64,000 bases of DNA from Chrysoporthe austroafricana. Taxonomy: Eukaryota; Ascomycota; Sordariomycetes; Diaporthales; Cryphonectriaceae. The stretch lies in contig JYIP02000007.1 in assembly GCA_001051155.2 (NCBI GenBank), positions 2,420,342 to 2,484,341 of the forward strand, read 5' to 3'. The number at the start of each line of letters is the position of its first letter. Within the stretch, counting starts at the first letter, position 1. A program made the translations under genes and the position numbers. Positions 22,871-35,282 of this stretch are shown piece after piece. Below the pieces are notes generated by a model that ran no database searches, was not told the DNA's origin, and worked only from the letters and a program-made list of their open reading frames with translations.

Positions 22871-24297
22871 ATGTACGTCCGGCAGGAAAAGCTGCCCGGG
22901 CTCAAGGAGTACAAGTACTCGGCGGTCGACCGGTCGCTCACGTCCAAGTACATCCTCAAGCCTTTCTACACCAATGTGGTCATCAAGTGCTTCCCCATGT
23001 GGATGGCGCCCAACCTGATCACCCTCACCGGCTTCATGTTCGTGATCGTCAACTTCTGGACCCTGCTCTGGTTCAACCCGACCCTCGACCAGGACTGCCC
23101 CACGTGGGTTTACTACAGCTGGGCCGTCGGGCTGTTCATGTACCAGACCTTTGACGCTGTGGATGGCTCGCAGGCGTGAGTGTACCCTCGGCCGTGGCCC
23201 GCTCTGGAATGCTGGAGGGAACCTCAGAGAGTCAAGGAGACTGACGGCAACTGGCCTTTTTGGCCGCTACTAGACGCCGGACGCACCAGAGCGGACCCCT
23301 TGGAGAACTCTTCGACCACGGCGTCGACGCCCTCAACACCTCCCTCGAGGTCCTGCTCTTCGCAGGGTGCAATAATCTGGGCCAGGGCTGGAAGACGGTC
23401 GCGATGCTGTTCTGCTGTGCGTCACACGCCTACAAATTCCTTGGGGGAGGGGCGGCTCGGTTTTGCAGGGGGGACTTGGTGCTTCGAGGCTGACACAGTG
23501 CTGTAGCGCTCCTGACCTTCTATGTCCAGACATGGGACGAGTACCACACCAAGACGCTCACCCTCGGCATCGTCAACGGGCCCGTCGAGGGCGTCCTGAT
23601 CATCTGCGTGATCTACGCGGCCACGGGCTTCTTCGGCGGCGGGCACATCTGGGCCAACTCGCTGCTCAAGACCATCGGCGTCCCCCAGACGCCGTTCATC
23701 CCGGACCTCGTCTACAACATGTCCTTCTCTGACTGGAACCTGGTGCAGGGCTTCACGGTCCTGTGCCTGAACACGGCCGAGTCCTGCCGGAACGTCATCA
23801 AAGCCCGGCGGGCCCGGGGCGACCGCAGCCGCTACACGCTGGTCGGCCTGGTGCCCTTCTTCGTGACCTGGGCGCTGATCGTCTCCTACCTGCTCCTGCA
23901 GCCCGGCATCCTGCACAACCACCTCGTGCCGTTCGCCCTGTTCTGCGGGCTCGTCAACGCCTACTCCGTGGGCCAGATGATCACCGCGCACCTGGTGAAG
24001 CTCGAGTTCCCCTACGCGAACGTGCTGGTCTTGCCCCTGGCGTACGGCGTCTTCGACTCCCTCGGCCCCTGGCTACAGTACGAGTTTGGCCGCCCGTGGC
24101 TCGGGTGGCCCTCCGCCCTGGGCGACGGCGTGTACCAGGTCGCCTACATGTTCCTCATGCTGGGTGTGTCGATCGGCGTCTACGGCTCCTTTGTCGTGGA
24201 CGTCATCGTTACGATCTGTGACTATCTCGACATCTGGTGTCTGCGTATCAAGCACCCGTACGTGGAGCCCCCCGCGAACGGGAAGAAGGCGCAGTAG
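22871..24297 (+). CDS. CPT1: Cholinephosphotransferase/ethanolaminephosphotransferase
   Basis: Three exons (22871..23175, 23274..23416, 23507..24297) give 412 aa. The enzyme transfers phosphocholine or phosphoethanolamine from the CDP-alcohol to diacylglycerol, the last step of the Kennedy pathway, in ER/Golgi membranes. The CDP-alcohol phosphotransferase signature is complete across the first intron: Asp95, Asp98-Gly99, Ala102-Arg103, Gly112, Asp116 and Asp120 (spacing DxxDGxxAR-x8-GxxxDxxxD). The invariant Ala codon is split by that intron. Several hydrophobic helices follow. The length matches yeast Cpt1/Ept1 (about 390-407 aa). Sequence alone cannot separate choline from ethanolamine preference, so the symbol is provisional. 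Introns have donors GTGAGT and GTGCGT. It is a single gene with no lipid-synthesis neighbours. Confidence 0.93.
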
Positions 24298-26116
24298 TAG
24301 ACGGGCGGCCGGCCCCAAGGAGAGGTGTCGAGAGAGATCGGCGAGTGGCCGACGGGGCGGGGGCGACACCGCGTCGCTGTGCGTGTGCGTGTGCGTGTCG
24401 TGCGGCTGCCGCGCCGCGCTATCGCGGCCGTGCATTGTAGGTGGCCCGAACCGCCCCGTCGTCCTCGCGGACATTGCACCCTGGTGCTTCTGTGACCGTG
24501 CCCTGTGCTGGTCCGTGATTTGATCTTGTCCAAGACTGCGGATGGACAGGTTGACGAGAAAGTTATGACCCATCCGGAAGCGTAATGAGTGCAAAGACGG
24601 CATCTGATATGTGGAATATGATAACAGGCATACGACGGGGGGGAAAGCAGGCTGGACGGAGGACTTGGCAATGGTTTCTGGCGGCCCGGGCATAGCGGAT
24701 ATTGGAAGGGGGGTCAATTGGCCGGTTCAGTTTGTGTCTTAGACATGCATATACTATGGTAGGCAGACATGCGGAGCCCGTGGTGAGGTTCTCTTCTCCG
24801 AGTGGCTGAGTGGCTCGAGTGGCCATTTCTCCGGCTCGAGGCCTTAATGATACCAGGTACGGCGGGATACACTGGCCACACTGGTTCATGCCGTGGGTTC
24901 TAGTATGACATCAGGATGATCTCCCCGCTGAGTACTTCTGTACATTGAGCATGCATGCCGCCCGGGAAGACGGCCTGGATGTGTGGGGGAGATCGGGCCT
25001 GGGCCAGGGAGGACTCTGTAGATCCGCGCGTCGATCGTTCTGTCTGCAACAAGGAGGCCCGAGCCCACACACCATCGATCTGCCAGGCACCAGGGCCAGG
25101 CGACACACCGCGATCGCGAGCCAGGGCGGCGCACCCGGACATGTGCCGGAGCCGAGGGGAGACCGAGCCTGGCAAGACCTTACTGCCCGTCTGCCTGCCT
25201 GCCTGCCTGGCTCTCGAGATGGGTCAAGAAGTAAGTTGTTGCATTCTAAAGAGGTATCCATGAAGCGAGATACGAAGAAAGAGACGGCGAAGTGATTGGA
25301 TCCGGAAAGAAGGAATATACACACTCAGACACTCACTCACTCACACACACACACACTCTCTCTCTCACACACACTTTCACACTCTCACACACACACACAC
25401 CAAGAAGAGAGGAAAAACTAAGAAAAAGAAACGTCGAACACCGGTCCCTCAAAAAATCCCACATAGCCCGCAGGTTTTCCCCCTTTGCCCAAAGTTGACT
25501 GATCATTTTTGTCCGATCCCGTGCTCACGCCCAGATGCTGTAATCGCGATTTCCCTTTCCGCCCGTGCCTCCCCCACCCCCCCTTTGAATTCCAAACTCC
25601 TTTGCTGGTTCCCCCTCCCCCGTTGTTTTTGGGAGGGGGGAGGGCGGGTCCGGGCCTGGAGCTCGAGACCCGAGGGCCGATGCGTTGCCCTGTCGCCCTC
25701 ACAGCCGGGCCTACACCTCCCCCCTCCCCCAAACCCCGTTCCTGAGACTAGAGAGGGAGAGGAGGGAGGTCCCTCAGGGAGCCTGCTGACGGCGGAGAAT
25801 CGCACTTCGACTTCTCGACGAACCCTGGATACATACAAGATAACGCCGTGTACGCCCTTGCTGCAAGGCTTGCTGCGGACCAAGCTTTCGGACCCGCCCT
25901 GCCCTGCCCTGTCCTGGTCCCCCGGCTCAGCCGTTCCCAATATCCCAACGCCACTTCATGATGATGATGCGGAGGCCCCCCCCCCATTCCCTTCCCTTCC
26001 CTTCCCTTCCCCTCCCGTCCCTTGTAGCCTTACCCGCGAGCGCCGGGCCGCCTTCCCTACCCTGCTCCTCCCGCCCCTTGTAGCCCTGGCCCTCCCCGCC
26101 CTCCGATTCAACTGGC
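24298..26116. other. Convergent intergenic region, no gene seen
   Basis: 1.8 kb between convergent CPT1-like and bZIP genes. It contains a GTGCGTGTGC run (about 24379-24400), CA/CT repeats at 25319-25401, and a CCCTT repeat at 25979-26022. No conserved coding frame was recognised. Confidence 0.55.
25319..25401. repeat. CA/CT compound microsatellite
   Basis: Alternating CACA and CTCT blocks (ACTCACTC, ACACACAC, CTCTCTCT). Intergenic. Confidence 0.9.
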
Positions 26117-27600
26117 TCACAGCAGCTGATCGCTCCCGCTCGCGACGCTCTGCTCGATGGCCTCGATGATGGTCTTCTCGTCGAAGACGGGGCCCTGGCC
26201 GTCGCACCTGGCGCGGTGCTTGAGGCGGTTGCTGATGTCGGCGATGTCGACCAGGCCGCGCTTGAAGAGGTCGTGGCCGATGATGTAGTCCCAGGTGGCG
26301 CCGGCGGCGTATAGGCGCTCGCCCTCGTCGCTCGTGACGACGCGGTGGCTCGGCGTCTTGTTGGGGTGCAGGGAGAGTACGCTGCTGTAGAAGTCGGTCG
26401 GGTTGTACTGCATGGGCCCCGTGGTGGTCGGCCCGCCGGGCGACCCGCCGCCGCCGCCGACGCCGTCCCGGCCGCCGCCCGGCGCCGCCGACGTCGCCCG
26501 CAGGATCTCGTTCTCCGTGCTCACTTTCTGCAGGTCGCGCTTGAGCTTCTCGTTCTCGCTCGCCGCCTCCTGCTGCGCCGCCTCGAGCGACGCCAGCTTC
26601 GCCTCGAGGTCCTTGACGTGCCGCTCCTTGCGCTCCCGGAAGGCCCGCTGGCTGTAAGGAGGGGGTGTCGGTCAGCTGCGGCTCCATTGCTTTACCGTAG
26701 AAGAGAAGAACAAGAAAAGAAAAGGAAAGGAAAGAAAGAAAACAAGAAAAAGACCGCTGTGTATGTATATATATATATGCAAGCATGTATGGTATGTATG
26801 TTATGTATGTATGTGTCCGTCTGACTTACGCAGCTCGGTTCTGGGCCTTCCGCCTCGACTGCGCCGGCGTGAGGTCCTCCTCGTCGGCGGAATTCGAGCC
26901 CTGCCTGGTGCCGGGCTCGGCGTCTGCGGCGGGCTCGGTCTTGGCCATGGGTGGGCCGTCCGCGTGCCGGAGGGGCTCGAACGCCGGGCCGGGCGGGGGG
27001 GCGCTGCCGTGGTGGAGGCCGTGGTGCAGCTGTTGCTGCGGCGGCGGCTGCTGCGGCGGCGGCGGGGCCCCGCCCTGGACGAGGGCGGGCTGCTGCTGCT
27101 GCTGCTGATGGCTCGGCGGCGTGGGGGGCCCCGGGAAGGGGGCGGGCTGCGCGCCGTAGTGGGCGGCGTACTGGTCGAAGCTCTGGTAGTGGTCGCCCTG
27201 GTAGTGGTCGAAGGCGTCCTGAGTAAGGCATGTGTCAGCGGCGGCGCGGTGCGGCCGACGAGGAGGAGACGGCCGCTAGCAGGTAGAGAGGGTGGGCCGC
27301 AGAGGGACGTGCAGGACGGGACGGGGCGGGCTCGAGGAGAGGTTGGAAAGGAAGAAAAAGGGGGTGTGGTGGGGGGAGAGAAAGAAGAGGGCCGCGCCAC
27401 GTATGTACAGAGTACCGGCGGGCGGCGGGGCGGGCGGCGGAGGCGCGTCTTCTTACCGAGGGCGAGGTGCTGTTGAAGTCGTCCGAGATGGCCGAGTTGG
27501 AGTGGGAGGGCGTCAGGGGCGTGATGCCCATGGGGAACTGGTGGTACGGGGACGCCTGAGGAGGCGCCCCGGCGAAGTACGCTGCGTGCGGGTAGTCCAT
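26117..27600 (-). CDS. AP-1/Yap-like bZIP transcription factor
   Basis: Three exons on the minus strand (27457..27600, 26830..27218, 26117..26651) give 355 aa. The basic region spans the second intron and reads RRKAQNRAAQRAFRERK, the NxxAQxxFR signature of fungal Yap/Pap1-type factors. It is followed by a leucine-zipper coiled coil (from LEAKLASLEAAQ to STENEIL). The N-terminal half is Gln/Pro/His-rich (a QQQQQQ run, PPPPQQPPP) with an acidic DEEDLTPAQ just before the basic region, typical of a transactivation or linker segment. The C-terminal 80 residues (TWDYIIGHDLFKRGLVDI to SGSDQLL) form a conserved block of one AP-1-like subfamily. No Cys-rich redox domain (as in Yap1) is visible, so oxidative-stress sensing cannot be assumed. 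Introns have GTAAGA and GTAAGT donors. It is preceded by an unusually long gene-poor upstream region. Confidence 0.88.
26763..26814. repeat. TATG-rich repeat in bZIP intron
   Basis: TATATATATA followed by TGTATGTATG-type tetranucleotides inside the second intron of the bZIP gene. Confidence 0.85.
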
Positions 27601-28050
27601 CCTGCTAGAGCTGGCGGGGGCGGGGCCTCTCCCGAGCCCGTGACCCTCCTCTCCTCTGGTAGAAGCCTCGCTGGCGGGGGTGACGATGCCCGGCAGCCTC
27701 GTGCGTGGTGGTTGCTGGTGGTGGAAGCGGTGATGGTGCTGGCGCGTCAGCCGCTGCAGCAGGCTGGGTCGCCAGAGGATGTCTGCGCGCGGGTTCGATG
27801 GGCAGGTCAGGACGGGGCCCAAGGCGGCGGCGGCGGGCGTGGAGGCGTGTCGGATCCCGCGCTGGTGCTGGTGCTGGTCAGCACAGGACGAGTCTGGCGG
27901 GGGGGGGACAGTTATAGAGACCGGCGACAGGTTCACAGGTTCATAGGAAAGAAGTGGGCAGGTCGGTCGGGTCGGGTGGAGCATGACGGCGCTGTTACAT
28001 ATACTTAGCCGGCCGCTGCCAGCGCTCCACCACCCCCCGGACGAGGAAAG

Positions 28051-28080
28051 GCTGGCTGGCTGGCTGGCTGGCTGGGCTGG
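28051..28080. repeat. GGCT tetranucleotide repeat
   Basis: About six GGCT units upstream of the bZIP gene. Confidence 0.92.
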
Positions 28081-28252
28081 CAGCAGCAGCGGCGGCGTAC
28101 TTACGCGACGGAGGCGGCCTGCGCTATGGAATAAGCTATGGCGCTAAGAGGCCCTGTGCCGCAAGCCCTGCTGCAGAGGGGCCCGCGCCACTGGGGGGAG
28201 GGTGGAGGGGGGCCCTGGGGGCCTGGGCGCCCTGGCTCTCGCCCGCCCTCGA

Positions 28253-28279
28253 CCAGCCAGCCAGCCAGCCAGCCAGCCA
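28253..28279. repeat. CCAG tetranucleotide repeat
   Basis: About six CCAG units, which is the same motif as the nearby GGCT array but on the other strand. Confidence 0.92.
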
Positions 28280-29876
28280 AGCACGCACTCGCTCTCGCTC
28301 TCTCATTTATTACCGCTCCCGTGGTAAAGTACTGCGCATGGCGCTGGTCCGTTTGTAAGGCCCACCCCCATGCCCCACGAGCCCGGTAGTACTGAGCATT
28401 GAGTAACGACCGCACAGAGCGCGGTGGCAAGCAGCTGATGGCAGCACAGCAGGCCCTCCCTGCCCGGTCCCGAGCTGAGGGGGGATCTTCCTCCTGCTCG
28501 AGAGGAAGCCCTTCCCAGGCGCCCAGCACCGGGAGACGACGGCCTGCCTCGCAACCATGTTTTGCCCCGAGGGAGTGCGAAGGGCGAGAAGGGGGCCGGG
28601 GGCTCCACCACCAAGGGCCTGCCTGCCTGGCCCCAGGGCAAAGCAGCGTAAAAGTAGCAGTTAAATGCGTACTATGTATGGTACAGTGGCACACTGCGCA
28701 CGGGGGGCCCTGTCCGCCGGTCACTCAGCCCGAGATTGAAGGATCCTGCGCTGCAGGTCGCGACGCCTGGCTGGCAGCCCGACGCCGTCTGGGGCAGACC
28801 GAGAAGAACAACACCCCCCCGGTCCCCTTCCTCGATCTGAGCCTGACGAGCCATCTCGGGTCCCGGCAAGGGGACGTGCGGCCCATCCTCTGCTGCGACA
28901 GCCAGCCCAGACCCAGCCCAGCCCCGGGGGGCCGGGGTACCTGTCTGCCCATCGCATCCTTCGGGCCACGGCGTGGCGCGCCTGCAGGCTGGGCCCGCCT
29001 CGTGTGCAGAGTGAGCGCCCATCACAGGAGGGCCAAGGAGGGAAGGGGGAGTTGGGGGTAAAAATCGCACAGGGCTGAAGTCTAAACGTCGCGGCCGTCC
29101 GTACCCCCCTCCCTCTTGGCCCTCCCCCCCTCTCCACCGTCCACATGACATCCGGGGGAAGGGGTGTTGGTTTAGGAGAGCCCAGTCGAGCTTGCACCTG
29201 GGCCCCTCGACGGGGCGATGCTTCTGGGCTTCCGTCGCGGCGCCTGGGAGACGGGGCGCCAGCCCAGCCCGCGGGCGGGCTGGCTGGCTGGCGCACACGG
29301 CTGGCTCGGCTGGCTTGGCTGACTGGCTGTCCGTCTTGTCCTGTCTCGTCCTGGCTGCGTCTCGTGCCGCGCCAGGCCGTGCCGCGCCCTTGGCGGTGTG
29401 AAAGCTCGAACAGAGGGACCGGCGCCCCGCCCTGTCAACCTCCCCCCCCCCGTCTCTCTCCCCCGTCGCGAGGCCCGTCGCGCGCCGCTGGTGCCAGCTT
29501 AGCTCCGCCCCAGAGCCAGGCGCGGCCGGGGGCCTCTCCCAGCCGTGCCAGCCTTTCAACCTCCTGTCGCTGGGAGTGTGACACTGCCGTCCCGAAACAT
29601 GCAAGGTTGTATCTGGATCAACTCTTCGGGCCGCGAGGGCCAGCTGACCCCCTCGACGTGTTCTAGAGAGCGGGACGGACGCCGCTTGCCCCGGGGGGGT
29701 GTGGTAATTATCTAGTCCGGCAGGGGAGTTTATACCAACCACCACCACCACCCCCCCCCAAACAAAAAAGAAAGGAGCAGGTCCCGGGTAGGGACGAGAT
29801 CTCACCAGTAGCCGTCTGCACGTGGCGGCCCCCCTTGGGACGCCACGCCTCTTGCCCTTGAGCGTGAGGCCCAGGT

Positions 29877-29911
29877 GCTGCTGCTGCTGCTCCTCCTCCT
29901 CCTCCTCCTCC
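29877..29911. repeat. CTG/CTC trinucleotide repeat
   Basis: (CTG)4-5 followed by (CTC)n in gene-poor DNA. Confidence 0.88.
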
Positions 29912-30242
29912 CAGCGACCACACGGGATCTCCAGCCCCGGGAAGGCAGGCCAGTCAGCCAGCCAGCCTTGACCGCAGCAGTACCTCTGACCGCCAGAACG
30001 CGCGAGAAGGTGGTGGGTGGGGGCCGGACAAATCTCTTCTCTCGCGCGGTCAGATTCCAGGGAGCCAGCCCGGCGTACCAGCCTACAAGCAACTGACCGA
30101 CCTTTGGCGCATGCCTGCGCGTCGGTCAGCAGCCCGCAGCGCACCACGGCGTTCGGGACTTAGTGGTCAGCCCTGGCTGTAGGTACAGTCCGTACGTTGC
30201 CTGCCAGAGAGCTGGGCAGTCCAGCCCAGCCCCCCTCTGACT

Positions 30243-30243
<1 letters not shown>

Positions 30244-30307
<64 letters not shown>
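30244..30307. repeat. Long TGGC tetranucleotide repeat
   Basis: Sixteen uninterrupted TGGC units, the longest perfect tetranucleotide array in the window. Confidence 0.95.
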
Positions 30308-31741
30308 TCGGCCTCCTGGTCTTTTTCTTTTGCCTTCAGGACTCCCGGGGGCGCTCGCCTTTCATCGTGGCCTCGCTGGGGGATGGGGGGTTGTGCGCAG
30401 GGCCTGGGATCTTGTTGGATGCGTCTCTGGACCTCTCGGGGCCGGCTGTCCTGCTCCGCGGGTTCCTCGCTACCCGATCCCACAGGGCTCAGCGCGATGT
30501 GGTGGTGGTTTTGCATGTGCGTCCGGGGGCCGTCTGTCGGCGGAAGCATACATTCCCCGACCTTGCTCCATCCACCAATTATGGGGCTTATCCGTAGGAT
30601 GACCAGGAGTCCTTGACTTTCTTTTTCCTTTTTATTTATTTTTTTTCTTTTCTTTTTTCTGTCTTGTTCTTAGAATCTAAGTATTACGCCGGCAACAACG
30701 GCAGTTTCACAATGTGTAGCAGTTTTCTCCGAGGCTCTCAGGTGTGGACGGAAGTCAAGAGTAGAATATCCACTACTTGGCTGCCAATCAAGTAGTTTCG
30801 TAAAGAGATAGCGACCTCCAGCCGAACCAAACTAAATGCCCAGCCTGACCTGACGCCCACCTCGCGGACCTTGATACTCATGAGAGCCCGAGAGGCCCCC
30901 CAACGAGCAGAACACACAGTCTGCTACCCACAGGCGGCGAGTGCGACCAGACAGGACGGCAACGACGTGTGCCCAGCGCCCCTCACCGCCGCCACCGAGA
31001 ATGACCCGGACCAGCTGAAGACACGCCGCCCGGCGTGTCAGGGACAGCCCTCAGCCGCTGCCATCGGGGTGCTGGAACCCCCCCTTCCCCCAGACAACAC
31101 GCGAGCCGACCTGTCCACCGTGTCAGGCCAGCAGCCGGAAGAACAGCCCCAGGAGGAGGGGTAGCAGGGCCGACGCGCTGATCCTCGTCCGGCGCGGCGC
31201 CTGCGCGGGCTCGGGCCCCTCTTCGCCTCGGTGTATCGGGCTTGGCCCGGAGCATCACCCCCGGGCCTCACCCCGCGAGAACAGGGACTGGGCGTGCTAT
31301 CTGGCGATGGCGGTGACGCAGGTCTCCGTGCTGCTGCGTTGCTGTTGCCGCACGCGCGCGAATGCTACACACCACAGGGAGGAATCAGGATGGATCCCGT
31401 GGGCCCGTCCAGCCCTGAGGGGAAAGCATAGGGCCAGCGAGGCTAGGGCAATGTGTCAGTGAAGATGGGCCGTCGGGTACCCGCGCACGCCTCTCGGAAT
31501 ATGTTCTCATGTCTGGCGGCCGCCGTGTTCGCGCCGATGCCCCGCATGGTTTGCCGTCCGGTCGAGATCCAGCTCGTGATATAGACTGGTAGGCCCGACC
31601 GGGAGTGGCGAGTAGGCTCATGAAAGATGCTCGAGGGCTTGGCCGCGATGGCACCGTCCCAAGTGGACGGCGTGGATCCGTCTGAGAGGGCCGCAAATCA
31701 AGACGAAGCCGCTGATCACGAGAAGATGGCGGCGGAGCAGC

Positions 31742-31905
31742 TGCCGAGGAGGACGAGTTTGACGAGGAGCTTGATGAGGAGTTTGATAGGGAGCTCGACG
31801 AGGATGTACTCGACGAGGATGTAATCGAGGGGGACGAGCTTATGGAGGATGAACTCAAGGAGGCTGAACCCGAGGAGGATGAGCTTATGAACCACGAGCT
31901 CGAGG
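31742..31905. repeat. Degenerate GAGGAYGAG repeat
   Basis: About ten imperfect 12-18 nt units (GACGAGGAGCTTGATGAGG and relatives). One plus-strand frame reads almost only Asp/Glu/Leu/Phe (EEDEFDEELDEEFDRELDED). The minus strand reads mostly Ser. No flanking gene model could be built, so it is listed as a repeat. Confidence 0.7.
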
Positions 31906-34671
31906 AGGAGAGCTGTACAGAGCGGCCGGGCCCCGTGCCTCCATCACCATCACAGCCGTGGTTCGCAGGGCAAGCTTCTTCTGGTGTGTGCGGTGTGGCC
32001 GCGACGACGGCCGCGGCCCCGCGGAGGGCGCTCGAGGAGGGCGTATTATCGTCCGGCACTCCCGGCCTCACGCGCCTCACGCATTGCGGCCACATCTCCG
32101 CTTAATGAGCGACGGCAGGAGTCGCGAGAGGTAGGGCCGCCAGGCCAGCCCCCAGCGAGAGCCCGGCCTTCGTCGCATGGTGTGGCGACGGCCGTCCTCG
32201 CCAGGCGCGAGAACGGCAGCGGCGATATCGGGTCGGCCTGTCGACCGGCCACCAAAACAATGCCTCGACGGCGCTGGTCGGCCAAGCTGGATCTCGGCTC
32301 GCCTGTGTGGTCACGCAGGGGTCCCTTCGGGGTCCTCGAGGGGCCGCTGTCATCGGGGTACGACAGCTCATTGTCATCAGCCAGGGAAGCGCAGCAGTAA
32401 GAACATTGAGGGACTTCATGCGCCTGGGCGCCATTTCACCCGGCGCCCGGAGCCTCATGGTGACCTTCTCTCCCTCCCTCAGCACCAGAAGGCACCACCT
32501 TGAGCAGCACCGGTCGAGACCAGGGGACCCAGATGAGCCGCAAGGCGGGCTTGAAGAAGCCGATAAAAGAACGCCATCATAACTTCACGCATGAGCAGCA
32601 ACGGCTGGAATGGATTGCACGTTCAAGCTCCAAAGACACGTCGTCTACCGGGGGGGTCGAAAGGGGGGCCTGAGCTCCTTCAGCCTCACAGCCACAAGGG
32701 CGTCTACTTCGTGGTTTCAGCACGACGACGGGGACCCATGCCAAGGAGGCCTGTTTGCAGGCACTATGCTCTGGGTCCCAAAGCCATTCTGCAAAGATCG
32801 AGAGAGGGGTGAGGAAAGCAGTAGACCCGGCTGTTCCTCGAGCCGCACGCCATCGTGGAGGGGATCTAGTTGACCGTCTTCTTTGCGCAGGAGCTGACCC
32901 TCTCGGGCTGAGCTGGGCCAATTGCTCAGCTACCATGCGCGGCGAAGTCTCCAGGCCGGTGTAGATGCATGTCTCACCCTTTTTGTGGGACTTGTGGTAA
33001 AGTACCGGGTAGCCAGGCGTGCTAGGCAGAACATGGTAGATTGAAAAGAGATGCCATGACTGTCTTTCCCCAACCTGCCCTGAGGGTCCTCTAGCAGGAG
33101 TCACGGAACTGCAGGATGCCTTGAGAGACATCCTTCGGCCAAATACCGACGCCTCTGAAGATCTTGTTTAGTGTGGGGCGTCACCACGAGCGGATAGGGC
33201 ATCTTGAGCCTGAAGAGATCTGCGCCAGGTGTGGCTGACTCCCACGGCTCCTCATTGGCAAGACTGGACTGTGCGGAGGCCTTGCGTCGGCATGACTTCA
33301 CCAGCTGCCTTTCATGAAAGCGTCTATCGCAGCTACGAAGCCTCAGTCGGATTGGTCTCACCCCTCATGACATCTGCGCCCTTTACCGAGATGATGGCTC
33401 TCCTCACTTCACGGTGAACCCTTGAGTTGGGCAGGGCTCCGCTTCGACAGGTGATAGTCGGGACACGGTGTTGCGCATTATCTCTTGTAAGTTCAAACAG
33501 CCCAATTTCCTGTACACTATATCCTGCTCCATGTCCCGACGCCAGACGAGGCGGGGTTCGTCAATGTGGCGTCTTGTCATTTGTTTTCTTTCCCCTTGCT
33601 GGCCCTTCAATGTCGTACAGCGAGGCGCCCCAATCTCTGGGCCACGGCTGTACTCCGTGCCGTTTTCACCGGTTGATCGGTCCAGAGTGCGAGTTCATTC
33701 CCTTTCATGGCACGAAGGAGGCGTTTGTCCTGGAATCCACGTCACCAGCAGCACCCCACGGCAGGGCTGCTCGAGCACGCATCCGTCAGGCGAGTTTCCA
33801 CAAGTACAAGAATCGGGCGATGGGCAGCGGGCTGGGCTCGTCATCCTCCACCATGGTCTCGGTCTGTCATGCTTCCGCAGAGCAATTCTACGCCGAGGTC
33901 CCGAGGAGCATCATCGCCTTGGCGGCAATGCAGAGACGCTGCAGCGGGAAGGCTGTCCCACCCAGGGCTGGCGCTTCTCCTGCCGTCGCGCTCCTGATGG
34001 TGGTGTTGGCCGTCGAAGCACGGTATCGTCCGGTTGTTCCAGACCCGTCAGTGACAGGACAATGTTCGAGACCTGCCCGGTCCAGACCTCCATGTTCCAG
34101 ACCTCCATGTTCAAGACCTCGGTCCAGACCTTGAGCGCTCGCTCGGCCGGTGCTCGGAAGGTCTATCTGTCTGTCTGTCTGTCGAGAGAAGCGGGAGGAC
34201 CCTTTTCCTTGTGTGTGTCCGTCTCTGTCCCGCGGGGTGCTATACCGGCCATGGTGCTGTAGCTCTCACGATGAGGCGCCCCCTCGAGGTACGTGATGCA
34301 GGGGTGGACTTGGCAAGAGTCCTTTCCTTGATGTGTAGGTTGCCACTATCAGACGAGGTGCACCTGTTGCCATGCCCAGAGGATTTGTCTACTGAGCCCA
34401 CCGGTCGAGCCTTGGGACACTGTCAGCTGGAGCTGTTGGAAGCACGGGTGTGGGTCGGAGTCCTTACTGTCTTTCTCGAGGGGCGCAAGCAGTGCTTGAA
34501 GGGCAGGGTTGTAGGAGGGAGGGTGCTGGATAGTTGCATCTCGAGAAGCCCAGAAGGAGGGAGCTGCAACTGCCGCTGCAGCTGGAGCTGGAGCTGGGGC
34601 TGGGGCTGGTCCTCGCAGGCAAGTGCCTCCAGACCCGACCTACCGCTTCCTTACCTCACCTGTCGCCCTCG

Positions 34672-34697
34672 CCCTGACCCTGACCCTGACCCTGACC
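34672..34697. repeat. CCCTGA hexamer repeat
   Basis: Four CCCTGA units continuing into degenerate CCTTCA/CCCTCG hexamers to about 34740. It resembles a telomere repeat only superficially (fungal telomeres are CCCTAA). Confidence 0.85.
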
Positions 34698-35282
34698 TTC
34701 ACCCTCGCCTTCACCCTCGCCGTCACTCTCGCCGTCGCCTGCCACCCAGCCTCAGCGGCACATTCCTTTCACATCCCGTCACCTCCTAGTGACTTAGTTT
34801 CACCGTGCACCAGGTGAATGATTCCTACCTACACCGCGTGCCGTTTGGCTGCCTGGGAGCCACCACCTCTATGACAGCAGGGGTAGTCAGGGCATCTACC
34901 AGTCACGCATTTGCGCATCCCAGGTCAAACGCAGTCACAGGCAGTGACAGCCACACCCCCCTCCCACACACAAACACTCGTGCCTTCTCTCTGCTTGTCC
35001 CCAGGCGGGCTTTCACTTCCTCGTCTTTCTTATAAGTTGCCGTTGGTGCCAGGGAGCCGGATCTTGTATGTGTCTCTCTGCAGGTCTAGGCTAGGTCGCA
35101 TCGTTGGTTGGCTGTTCTCCTCGAGATCAGCCCATTCCTCCTGCCACAAGGTGTATCTGGTACGACGAGGGCACGAGTGTAAGTTGGCAGCACCGACGGG
35201 CTCTTCAGTGCTCACTCCCGCGTCCAGTCCTATCTAACAGCAGGGAAAGAGCAGAACGCATCCAAGCCCAGGGGCGAGAGCT

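Larger units (their letters stand above)
27601..35282. other. 7.7 kb gene-poor, repeat-rich region
   Basis: This is the longest stretch without a supportable gene. It lies between the bZIP start and the intronless 579-aa gene, so it holds both promoters. The features are simple sequences: GGCT tetranucleotide arrays (28051, 28253, 30244), CTG/CTC trinucleotides (29877-29911), a T-rich run (30622-30660), degenerate GAGGACGAG units (31742-31905), GTCT (34165-34181), AGCTGG and CCCTGA hexamers (34575-34697). Very long open frames occur on both strands (for example 28672-30147) but are explained by GC-rich low-complexity sequence. Confidence 0.55.

Noticed and set aside
28672..30147. 491-codon open frame on the minus strand
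   Set aside because: GC-rich, Arg/Pro/Gly-dominated translation with runs of E, Q, V and F created by simple repeats. No domain, and equally long frames overlap on the other strand.
34672..34697. CCCTGA repeats as an interstitial telomere
   Set aside because: The unit is CCCTGA, not CCCTAA. There are only four copies, decaying into other hexamers.
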